Positions 40,501 to 51,284 of a stretch of DNA of 64,000 bases are shown here, one piece after another. Under the pieces are notes generated by a model. That model was not told the origin of the DNA. It ran no database searches and saw nothing but the letters and a program-made list of their open reading frames with translations. The stretch spans positions 23,976,025 through 24,040,024 of the forward strand of contig OZ059895.1 of the NCBI GenBank assembly GCA_964057225.1. The letters are read 5' to 3'. The stretch is from Auanema rhodensis. Lineage: Eukaryota; Nematoda; Chromadorea; Rhabditida; Rhabditidae. Both the position numbers and the translations under genes were made by a program. Each line of letters starts with the position of its first letter. Positions within the stretch are counted from its first letter, which is position 1.

Positions 40501-43500
40501 AAACAAATTTTTATTGATATTGGTGCATGGTAACCATGACTTTGAATTTTACGTGAACTTTAATTTATGCTAATTAAATGTACACGTGATGTGCACTTGG
40601 TATGTAACTCGCTTCACGTGAAAGATAAAGAGATGCGGTTTTCAAAATTAGATTCCCCATGTCCATATTAGTCTAAAAACAAATTTTTATTGATATTGGT
40701 GCATGGTAACCATGACTTTGAAATTTACGTGAACTTTAATTTATGCTAATTAAATGTACACGTGATGTGCACTTGGTATGTAACTCGCTTCACGTGAAAG
40801 ATAAAGAGATGCGGTTTTCAAAATTAGATTCCCCATGTCCATATTAGTCTAAAAACAAATTTTTATTGATATTGGTGCATGGTAACCATGACTTTGAATT
40901 TTACGTGAACTTTAATTTATGCTAATTAAATGTACACGTGATGTGCACTTGGTATGTAACTCGCTTCACGTGAAAGATAAAGAGATGCGGTTTTCAAAAT
41001 TAGATTCCCCATGTCCATATTAGTCTAAAAACAAATTTTTATTGATATTGCTTCATGGTAACCATGACTTTGAAATTTACGTGAACTTTAATTTATGCTA
41101 ATTAAATGTACACGTGATGTGCACTTGGTATGTAACTCGCTTCACGTGAAAGATAAAGAGATGCGGTTTTCAAAATTAGATTCCCCATGTCCATATTAGT
41201 CTAAAAACAAATTTTTATTGATATTGGTTCATGGTAACCATGACTTTGAAATTTACGTGAACTTTAATTTATGCTAATTAAATGTACACGTGATGTGCAC
41301 TTGGTATGTAACTCGCTTCACGTGAAAGATAAAGAGATGCGGTTTTCAAAATTAGATTCCCCATGTCCATATTAGTCTAAAAACAAATTTTTATTGATAT
41401 TGGTGCATGGTAACCATGACTTTGAAATTTACATGAACTTTAATTTATGCTAATTAAATGTACACGTGATGTGCACTTGGTATGTAACTCGCTTCACGTG
41501 AAAGATAAAGAGATGCGGTTTTCAAAATTAGATTCCCCATGTCCATATTAGTCTGAAAACAAATTTTTATTGATATTGGTGCATGGTAACCATGACTTTG
41601 AAATTTACGTGAACTTTAATTTATGCTAATTAAATGTACACGTGATGTGCACTTGGTATGTAACTCGCTTCACGTGAAAGATAAAGAGATGCGGTTTTCA
41701 AAATCAGATTCCCCATGTCCATATTAGTCTAAAAACAAATTTTTATTGATATTGGTTCATGGTAACCATGACTTTGAAATTTACGTGAACTTTAATTTAT
41801 GCTAATTAAATGTACACGTGATGTGCACTTGGTATGTAACTCGCTTCACGTAAAAGATAAAGGGATGCAGTTTTCAAAATTAGATTCCCCATGTCCATAT
41901 TAGTCTAAAAACAAATTTTTATTGATATTGGTGCATGGTAACCATGACTTTGAATTTTACGTGAACTTTAATTTATGCTAATTAAATGTACACGTGATGT
42001 GCACTTGGTATGTAACTCGCTTCACGTAAAAGATAAAGAGATGCGGTTTTCAAAATTAGATTCCCATGTCCATATTAATCTAAAAACAAATTTTTATTGA
42101 TATTGGTGCATGGTAACCATGACTTTGAAATTTACGTGAACTTTAATTTATGCTAATTAAATATACACGTGATGTGCACTTGTTATGTAACTCGCTTCAC
42201 GTAAAAGATAAAGAGATGCGGTTTTCAAAATTAGATTCCCCATGTCCATATTAGTCCAAAAACAAATTTTTTTTGATATTGGTGCATGGTAACCATGACT
42301 TTGAATTTTACGTGAACTTTAATTTATGCTAATTAAATGTACACGTGATGTGCACTTGGTATGTAACTCGCTTCACGTGAAAGATAAAGAGATGCGGTTT
42401 TCAAAATTAGATTCCCCATGTCCATATTAGTCTAAAAACAAATTTTTATTGATATTGGTGCATGGTAACCATGACTTTGAAATTTACGTGAACTTTAGTT
42501 TATGCTAATTAAATGTACACGTGATGTGCACTTGGTATGTAACTCGCTTCACGTGAAAGATAAAGAGATGCGGTTTTCAAAATTAGATTCCCCATGTCCA
42601 TATTAGTCTAAAAACAAATTTTTATTGATATTGGTGCATGGTAACCATGACTTTGAAATTTACGTGAACTTTAATTTATGCTAATTAAATGTACACGTGA
42701 TGTGCACTTGGTATGTAACTCGCTTCACGTGAAAGATAAAGAGATGCGGTTTTCAAAATTAGATTCCCCATGTCCATATTAGTCTAAAAACAAATTTTTA
42801 TTGATATTGGTGCATGGTAACCATGACTTTGAAATTTACGTGAACTTTAATTTATGCTAATTAAATGTACACGTGATGTGCACTTGGTATGTAACTCGCT
42901 TCACGTGAAAGATAAAGAGATGCGGTTTTCAAAATTAGATTCCCCATGTCCATATTAGTCTAAAAACAAATTTTTATTGATATTGGTGCATGGTAACCAT
43001 GACTTTGAATTTTACGTGAACTTTAATTTATGCTAATTAAATGTACACGTGATGTGCACTTGGTATGTAACTCGCTTCACGTGAAAGATAAAGAGATGCG
43101 GTTTTCAAAATTAGATTCCCCATGTCCATATTAGTCTAAAAACAAATTTTTATTGATATTGGTTCATGGTAACCATGACTTTGAAATTTACGTGAACTTT
43201 AATTTATGCTAATTAAATGTACACGTGATGTGCACTTGGTATGTAACTCGCTTCACGTGAAAGATAAAGAGATGCGGTTTTCAAAATTAGATTCCCCATG
43301 TCCATATTAGTCTAAAAACAAATTTTTATTGATATTGCTTCATGGTAACCATGACTTTGAAATTTACGTGAACTTTAATTTATGCTAATTGAATGTACAC
43401 GTGATGTGCACTTGGTATGTAACTCGCTTCACGTGAAAGATAAAGAGATGCGGTTTTCAAAATTAGATTCCCCATGTCCATATTAGTCTAAAAACAAATT

Positions 43501-46500
43501 TTTATTGATATTGGTGCATGGTAACCATGACTTTGAAATTTACGTGAACTTTAATTTATGCTAATTAAATGTACACGTGATGTGCACTTGGTATGTAACT
43601 CGCTTCACGTGAAAGATAAAGAGATGCGGTTTTCAAAATTAGATTCCCCATGTCCATATTAGTCTAAAAACAAATTTTTATTGATATTGGTTCATGGTAA
43701 CCATGACTTTGAAATTTACGTGAACTTTAATTTATGCTAATTAAATGTACACGTGATGTGCACTTGGTATGTAACTCGCTTCACGTGAAAGATAAAGAGA
43801 TGCGGTTTTCAAAATTAGATTCCCCATGTCCATATTAGTCTAAAAACAAATTTTTATTGATATTGGTGCATGGTAACCATGACTTTGAAATTTACGTGAA
43901 CTTTAATTTATGCTAATTAAATGTACACGTGATGTGCACTTGGTATGTAACTCGCTTCACGTGAAAGATAAAGAGATGCGGTTTTCAAAATTAGATTCCC
44001 CATGTCCATATTAGTCTAAAAACAAATTTTTATTGATATTGGTGCATGGTAACCATGACTTTGAATTTTACGTGAACTTTAATTTATGCTAATTAAATGT
44101 ACAAGTGATGTGCACTTGGTATGTAACTCGCTTCACGTGAAAGATAAAGAGATGCGGTTTTCAAAATTAGATTCCCCATGTCCATATTAGTCTAAAAACA
44201 AATTTTTATTGATATTGGTTCATGGTAACCATGACTTTGAAATTTACGTGAACTTTAATTTATGCTAATTAAATGTACACGTGATGTGCACTTGGTTTGT
44301 AACTCGCTTCACGTGAAAGATAAAGAGATGCGGTTTTCAAAATTAGATTCCCCATGTCCATATTAGTCTAAAAACAAATTTTTATTGATATTGGTTCATG
44401 GTAACCATGACTTTGAAATTTACGTGAACTTTAATTTATGCTAATTAAATGTACACGTGATGTGCACTTGGTATGTAACTCGCTTCACGTGAAAGATAAA
44501 GAGATGCGGTTTTCAAAATTAGATTCCCCATGTCCATATTAGTCTAAAAACAAATTTTTATTGATATTGGTGCATGGTAACCATGACTTTGAAATTTACG
44601 TGAACTTTAATTTATGCTAATTAAATGTACACGTGATGTGCACTTGGTATGTAACTCGCTTCACGTGAAAGATAAAGAGATGCGGTTTTCAAAATTAGAT
44701 TCCCCATGTCCATATTAGTCTAAAAACAAATTTTTATTGATATTGGTGCATGGTAACCATGACTTTGAAATTTACGTGAACTTTAATTTATGCAAATTAA
44801 ATGTACACGTGATGTGCACTTGGTATGTAACTCGCTTCACGTGAAAGATAAAGAGATGCGGTTTTCAAAATTAGATTCCCCATGTCCATATTAGTCTAAA
44901 AACAAATTTTTATTGATATTGGTGCATGATAACCATGACTTTGAATTTTACGTGAACTTTAATTTATGCTAATTAAATGTACACGTGATGTGCACTTGGT
45001 ATGTAACTCGCTTCACGTGAAAGATAAAGAGATGCGGTTTTCAAAATTAGATTCCCCATGTCCATATTAGTCTAAAAACAAATTTTTATTGATATTGGTT
45101 CATGGTAACCATGACTTTGAAATTTACGTGAACTTTAATTTATGCTAATTAAATGTACACGTGATGTGCACTTGGTATGTAACTCGCTTCACGTGAAAGA
45201 TAAAGAGATGCGGTTTTCAAAATTAGATTCCCCATGTCCATATTAGTCTAAAAACAAATTTTTATTGATATTGCTTCATGGTAACCATGACTTTGAAATT
45301 TACGTGAACTTTAATTTATGCTAATTAAATGTACACGTGATGTGCACTTGGTATGTAACTCGCTTCACGTGAAAGATAAAGAGATGCGGTTTTCAAAATT
45401 AGATTCCCCATGTCCATATTAGTCTAAAAACAAATTTTTATTGATATTGGTGCATGGTAACCATGACTTTGAAATTTACGTGAACTTTAATTTATGCTAA
45501 TTAAATGTACACGTGATGTGCACTTGGTATGTAACTCGCTTCACGTGAAAGATAAAGAGATGCGGTTTTCAAAATTAGATTCCCCATGTCCATATTAGTC
45601 TAAAAACAAATTTTTATTGATATTGGTTCATGGTAACCATGACTTTGAAATTTACGTAAACTTTAATTTATGCTAATTAAATGTACACGTGATGTGCACT
45701 TGGTATGTAACTCGCTTCACGTGAAAGATAAAGAGATGCGGTTTTCAAAATTAGATTCCCCATGTCCATATTAGTCTAAAAACAAATTTTTATTGATATT
45801 GGTGCATGGTAACCATGACTTTGAAATTTACGTGAACTTTAATTTATGCTAATTAAATGTACACGTGATGTGCACTTGGTATGTAACTCGCTTCACGTGA
45901 AAGATAAAGAGATGCGGTTTTCAAAATTAGATTCCCCATGTCCATATTAGTCTAAAAACAAATTTTTATTGATATTGGTGCATGGTAACCATGACTTTGA
46001 AATTTACGTGAACTTTAATTTATGCTAATTAAATGTACACGTGATGTGCACTTGGTATGTAACTCGCTTCACGTGAAAGATAAAGAGATGCGGTTTTCAA
46101 AATTAGATTCCCCATGTCCATATTAGTCTAAAAACAAATTTTTATTGATATTGGTGCATGGTAACCATGACTTTGAATTTTACGTGAACTTTAATTTATG
46201 CTAATTAAATGTACACGTGATGTGCACTTGGTATGTAACTCGCTTCACGTGAAAGATAAAGAGATGCGGTTTTCAAAATTAGATTCCACATGTCCATATT
46301 AGTCTAAAAACAAATTTTTATTGATATTGGTGCATGGTAACCATGACTTTGAAATTTACGTGAACTTTAATTTATGCTAATTAAATGTACACGTGATGTG
46401 CACTTGGTATGTAACTCGCTTCACGTGAAAGATAAAGAGATGCGGTTTTCAAAATTAGATTCCCCATGTCCATATTAGTCTAAAAACAAATTTTTATTGA

Positions 46501-49500
46501 TATTGGTGCATGGTAACCATGACTTTGAATTTTACGTGAACTTTAATTTATGCTAATTAAATGTACACGTGATGTGCACTTGGTATGTAACTCGCTTCAC
46601 GTGAAAGATAAAGAGATGCGGTTTTCAAAATGAGATTCCCCATGTCCATATTAGTCTAAAAACAAATTTTTATTGATATTGGTGCATGGTAACCATGACT
46701 TTGAATTTTACGTGAACTTTAATTTATGCTAATTAAATGTACAAGTGATGTGCACTTGGTATGTAACTCGCTTCACGTGAAAGATAAAGAGATGCGGTTT
46801 TCAAAATTAGATTCCCCATGTCCATATTAGTCTAAAAACAAATTTTTATTGATATTGGTTCATGGTAACCATGACTTTGAAATTTACGTGAACTTTAATT
46901 TATGCTAATTAAATGTACACGTGATGTGCACTTGGTTTGTAACTCGCTTCACGTGAAAGATAAAGAGATGCGGTTTTCAAAATTAGATTCCCCATGTCCA
47001 TATTAGTCTAAAAACAAATTTTTATTGATATTGGTTCATGGTAACCATGACTTTGAAATTTACGTGAACTTTAATTTATGCTAATTAAATGTACACGTGA
47101 TGTGCACTTGGTATGTAACTCGCTTCACGTGAAAGATAAAGAGATGCGGTTTTCAAAATTAGATTCTCCATGTCCATATTAGTCTAAAAACAAATTTTTA
47201 TTGATATTGGTGCATGGTAACCATGACTTTGAAATTTACGTGAACTTTAATTTATGCTAATTAAATGTACACGTGATGTGCACTTGGTATGTAACTCGCT
47301 TCACGTGAAAGATAAAGAGATGCGGTTTTCAAAATTAGATTCCCCATGTCCATATTAGTCTAAAAACAAATTTTTATTGATATTGCTTCATGGTAACCAT
47401 GACTTTGAAATTTACGTGAACTTTAATTTATGCTAATTAAATGTACACGTGATGTGCACTTGGTATGTAACTCGCTTCACGTGAAAGATAAAGAGATGCG
47501 GTTTTCAAAATTAGATTCCCCATGTCCATATTAGTCTAAAAACAAATTTTTATTGATATTGGTGCATGGTAACCATGACTTTGAAATTTACGTGAACTTT
47601 AATTTATGCAAATTAAATGTACACGTGATGTGCACTTGGTATGTAACTCGCTTCACGTGAAAGATAAAGAGATGCGGTTTTCAAAATTAGATTCCCCATG
47701 TCCATATTAGTCTAAAAACAAATTTTTATTGATATTAGTGCATGATAACCATGACTTTGAATTTTACGTGAACTTTAATTTATGCTAATTAAATGTACAC
47801 GTGATGTGCACTTGGTATGTAACTCGCTTCACGTGAAAGATAAAGAGATGCGGTTTTCAAAATTAGATTCCCCATGTCCATATTAGTCTAAAAACAAATT
47901 TTTATTGATATTGGTGCATGATAACCATGACTTTGAATTTTACGTGAACTTTAATTTATGCTAATTAAATGTACACGTGATGTGCACTTGGTATGTAACT
48001 CGCTTCACGTGAAAGATAAAGAGATGCGGTTTTCAAAATTAGATTCCCCATGTCCATATTAGTCTAAAAACAAATTTTTATTGATATTGGTGCATGGTAA
48101 CCATGACTTTGAAATTTACGTGAACTTTAATTTATGCTAATTAAATGTACACGTGATGTGCACTTGGTATGTAACTCGCTTCACGTGAAAGATAAAGAGA
48201 TGCGGTTTTCAAAATTAGATTCCCCATGTCCATATTAGTCTAAAAACAAATTTTTATTGATATTGGTGCATGATAACCATGACTTTGAATTTTACGTGAA
48301 CTTTAATTTATGCTAATTAAATGTACACGTGATGTGCACTTGGTATGTAACTCGCTTCACGTGAAAGATAAAGAGATGCGGTTTTCAAAATTAGATTCCC
48401 CATGTCCATATTAGTCTAAAAACAAATTTTTATTGATATTGGTGCATGGTAACCATGACTTTGAAATTTACGTGAACTTTAATTTATGCTAATTAAATGT
48501 ACACGTGATGTGCACTTGGTATGTAACTCGCTTCACGTGAAAGATAAAGAGATGCGGTTTTCAAAATTAGATTCCCCATGTCCATATTAGTCTAAAAACA
48601 AATTTTTATTGATATTAGTGCATGATAACCATGACTTTGAATTTTACGTGAACTTTAATTTATGCTAATTAAATGTACACGTGATGTGCACTTGGTATGT
48701 AACTCGCTTCACGTGAAAGATAAAGAGATGCGGTTTTCAAAATTAGATTCCCCATGTCCATATTAGTCTAAAAACAAATTTTTATTGATATTGGTGCATG
48801 GTAACCATGACTTTGAAATTTACGTGAACTTTAATTTATGCTAATTAAATGTACACGTGATGTGCACTTGGTATGTAACTCGCTTCACGTGAAAGATAAA
48901 GAGATGCGGTTTTCAAAATTAGATTCCCCATGTCCATATTAGTCTAAAAACAAATTTTTATTGATATTGGTGCATGATAACCATGACTTTGAATTTTACG
49001 TGAACTTTAATTTATGCTAATTAAATGTACACGTGATGTGCACTTGGTATGTAACTCGCTTCACGTGAAAGATAAAGAGATGCGGTTTTCACAATTAGAT
49101 TCCCCATGTCCATATTAGTCTAAAAACAAATTTTTATTGATATTGGTGCATGGTAACCATGACTTTGAAATTTACGTGAACTTTAATTTATGCTAATTAA
49201 ATGTACACGTGATGTGCACTTGGTATGTAACTCGCTTCACGTGAAAGATAAAGAGATGCGGTTTTCAAAATTAGATTCCCCATGTCCATATTAGTCTAAA
49301 AACAAATTTTTATTGATATTGGTGCATGGTAACCATGACTTTGAAATTTACGTGAACTTTAATTTATGCAAATTAAATGTACACGTGATGTGCACTTGGT
49401 ATGTAACTCGCTTCACGTGAAAGATAAAGAGATGCGGTTTTCAAAATTAGATTCCCCATGTCCATATTAGTCTAAAAACAAATTTTTATTGATATTGGTG

Positions 49501-49715
49501 CATGATAACCATGACTTTGAATTTTACGTGAACTTTAATTTATGCTAATTAAATGTACACGTGATGTGCACTTGGTATGTAACTCGCTTCACGTGAAAGA
49601 TAAAGAGATGCGGTTTTCAAAATTAGATTCCCCATGTCCATATTAGTCTAAAAACAAATTTTTATTGATATTGGTGCATGGTAACCATGACTTTGAAATT
49701 TACGTGAACTTTAAT
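31583..49715 (+). repeat. Satellite zone with 2640-bp (15-mer) periodicities
   Basis: Here the 125-bp monomer and the GATGAAG and TACGTAAC variants are absent. Rare variants instead recur 2640 bp apart: TTACATGAAC at 36681 and 39321, CTGAAAAC at 36801 and 39441, ACAAGTG near 44103 and 46743, and TTGGTTTG near 44296 and 46936. TTACATGAAC also recurs at 704 and 1408 bp. The TATTAGTGCATGATAACC variant recurs at 880 bp (47731 and 48611). The GTAAAAG variant ends at about 42206, and TGCAAATT and CATGATAACC begin near 44.8-44.9 kb. Confidence 0.8.
49712..49715 (+). other. Candidate target-site duplication (TAAT), left copy
   Basis: Monomer positions 4-7, TAAT, end the left satellite flank of LINE 2 and recur at 51285-51288, where the right flank begins. 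Four AT-only bases can match by chance or reflect microhomology, so support is modest. Confidence 0.5.
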
Positions 49716-49884
49716 GGTCCTCTGTTGTTTTTATGGTCCTCTGTTGTTTTTATGGTCCTCTGTTGTTTTTATGGTCCTCTGTTGTTTTTATGGTCCTCTG
49801 TTGTTTTTATGGTCCTCTGTTGTTTTTATGGTCCTCTGTTGTTTTTATGGTCCTCTGTTGTTTTTAGGGTCCTCTGTTGTTTTT
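49714..49884 (+). repeat. 19-bp tandem repeat, nine copies, at LINE 2 5' junction
   Basis: Nine copies of ATGGTCCTCTGTTGTTTTT, starting at 49714 and every 19 bp to 49866. The first eight are identical; the ninth begins AGGG instead of ATGG. The unit equals the reverse-transcriptase DNA that follows it, encoding GPLLFL after motif B, and the ninth copy runs straight into the RT reading frame. The array is therefore made of the element's own sequence. Because 19 is not a multiple of 3, the frame shifts at each copy and long frames through it have no biological meaning. The first two bases may belong to the satellite. Confidence 0.95.
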
Positions 49885-50743
49885 ATTTTACATAAATGAC
49901 ATAACATCCGATTTTCCTAATGATGTCAGCTCCATTCTCTATGCAGATGATTTGAAGCTCTACAGCAAAAACCCTACTAGTTTACAGCGGGCTCTTGATC
50001 AATTAAAATTATGGTGCGACTCAAACGGGATGGCCGTTAACATCTCTAAATCTAAAATAATGGTTATGTCAAATAAACCAATTAGTAATCCTGAAAACTT
50101 CGCTTTCACTTTTGGTAACTTTAACCTATCTTCAGTAGATTGTTACAAAGATCTTGGAGTATTCACAGATTACAATCTCTCCTTCTCAAACCACATAAAC
50201 AAAATCACAAGTGAAGCAGCAAAAAAATGTAAAATAATTTTACGTTGTTTCTACTCTAAATCGCCTTCTCTTATGTACAACTTATTCTGTACTTACATAA
50301 GACCAATATTGGAATATGCTTCTATTATCTGGTCCCCACAAGATTCTAAAGACAAAGACCGAATTGAAAATGTTCAAAAAAAGTTTCTGCGCGCAGTTTT
50401 CATGCGCTCAGGATCTAAAATGAGCTATGAAGATCAACTGTCTTTGTTAGGGGGGCAAAAGTTATTTTTCAGAAGACTAGTTTTCGATTTAATTTTTTAT
50501 TTTAACCAAATAAAACAACCAATTTCAGAGAATACTTTGAAAATTTTTAAGCTCAAAAAATTCACACACTCACTAAGGCGTCACGAATGGACTGTGGATT
50601 TTCCAAACGTCCAGAAGACTCAAACTAGAAGAGGTATCGAGTACAGAGCCATAGAACTCTGGAATTCAATACCATCAAACATTGTGAGTCTTGAAAAAGC
50701 TCCCAAATTTCGCAAACATCTTCAACTTTTCCTTAGCGATTAG
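49868..50743 (+). pseudogene. LINE reverse transcriptase, C-terminal fragment
   Basis: A continuous frame of 291 codons plus stop. It begins at the GPLLF just after motif B and includes FYINDI, motif C LYADDLKL, YKDLGV, RPILEYA, and a C-terminal GIEYRAIELWNSIP before the stop. It aligns end to end, without net gaps, with the last 291 residues of the LINE 1 protein and is well over half identical by eye. Motifs 1, 2, A and B are lost, including the catalytic aspartate of motif A, so it cannot be an active polymerase. An in-frame TAG (49865-49867) lies directly upstream, inside the tandem array. The only nearby in-frame starts are internal. No disabling mutation is seen within the fragment, which suggests limited age. 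Confidence 0.92.
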
Positions 50744-50913
50744 CTTGCACTTTCATTATTAATGTTTTTCGTCTGCTTATGATATTTTGTTCTCTAATTA
50801 TTATTTCAATATGTCTTCTACAAATATCTATGCAAACTATGTTCTTCATGTATCATTTTTTGTTTTCAACCACATCCTTGTTCCCTTTGCTACAATGTTA
50901 CTTCACCATGGAC

Positions 50914-51002
50914 TCTATAGGCATTAGCCATACGAATCTGGTGATAGTTACCTCTGATTACCAGAACGGGCTCGACTTTTTCTCTAAGTTCCACCGCACC
51001 TG
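50914..51002 (+). promoter_or_regulatory. Conserved 3' UTR block of the LINE family, copy 2
   Basis: Contains CTATAGGCATTAG, GATAGTTACCTCT, AGAACGGGCTCGACT and GTTCCACCGCACCTG, matching LINE 1 in order. In this copy the core is flanked by TTACCAG and CTGGTAA, which could pair as a 7-bp stem. LINE 1 has CTGTCAG on both sides, which cannot pair in the same way, so a conserved hairpin is not established. Confidence 0.7.
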
Positions 51003-51271
51003 GTAAAAGTAAAAATGAGGTCAGGTCATATTTTTTGAACTGAACAAATCCCTTGTTTATCAAGGATGGGTTGACAACTATGACACATAGATTTACTTGT
51101 TTAGAATATATATTTTCTACTGACATAATTGATTCAATAATTATTCTTATCTCTATACAATTAATGTTTTCATGTCAATCAATTTATATAATCATGTTCA
51201 TATTGTAAGGAACTTCTTTTATCCACTTTCTTTTTTCAAAACTGCTATTGTTATAACCTGTGATAAAGAAC

Positions 51272-51277
51272 AATAAA
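51272..51277 (+). terminator. Polyadenylation signal AATAAA of LINE 2
   Basis: AATAAA seven bases before the junction with satellite, within the AACAATAAACC tail shared with LINE 1. No poly(A) follows. This fits LINE groups whose 3' ends are a specific short sequence rather than a poly(A) tail. Confidence 0.7.
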
Positions 51278-51284
51278 CCTTGAC

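Larger units (their letters stand above)
18840..49715 (+). repeat. 176-bp satellite array, central block
   Basis: About 176 monomers, all in the same orientation as the left block, with six of the ten 125-bp monomers. It resumes at monomer position 152 after LINE 1 and ends at position 7, where LINE 2 begins. Between 18840 and 31582 it has the same variant set as 8.8-16.7 kb: GATGAAG, TACGTAAC, CACAATT and CAAACTTTT types and 51-bp deletions. From 31583 on the set changes. One net 1-bp loss near 35225-35232 and another in the C run at 42063-42065 are the only phase slips I noticed. No gene is seen. Confidence 0.97.
49716..51284 (+). mobile_element. LINE 2: severely 5'-truncated non-LTR retrotransposon
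   Basis: A 1569-bp insert on the plus strand between satellite position 7 (49715) and position 4 (51285). It consists of the 19-bp tandem array, the last 291 codons of a reverse transcriptase, a 3' UTR of about 541 bp and a tail with AATAAA and no poly(A). TAAT is present at both edges (49712-49715 and 51285-51288), consistent with a 4-bp target-site duplication. It belongs to the same LINE group as the element at 16723-18839, sharing the C-terminal protein architecture, the 3' UTR block and the tail, but it lies in the opposite orientation and is clearly a different lineage. Confidence 0.93.
50744..51284 (+). other. LINE 2 3' UTR
   Basis: AT-rich non-coding tail of about 541 bp between the RT stop and the 3' end of the element. 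It contains the conserved block at 50914-51002 and the tail at 51253-51284, AACCTGTGAT followed by AACAATAAACC. Frames of 75-78 codons on both strands here show no recognisable motif and I do not consider them genes. Confidence 0.8.

Noticed and set aside
49665-49899. Frames of 61 and 76 codons with a repeated Val-Leu-Cys-Cys-Phe-Tyr pattern
   Set aside because: They result from reading the 19-bp tandem array in rotating frames. The repeat comes from an RT segment in another frame.
50957-51007. Conserved hairpin in the LINE 3' UTR
   Set aside because: TTACCAG/CTGGTAA can pair in LINE 2, but LINE 1 has CTGTCAG on both sides as a direct repeat, so pairing is not conserved.
50779-51126. Frames at 50779-51006 (+) and 50890-51126 (-)
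   Set aside because: They lie in the LINE 2 3' UTR on opposite strands and overlap the conserved non-coding block. No motif supports either.
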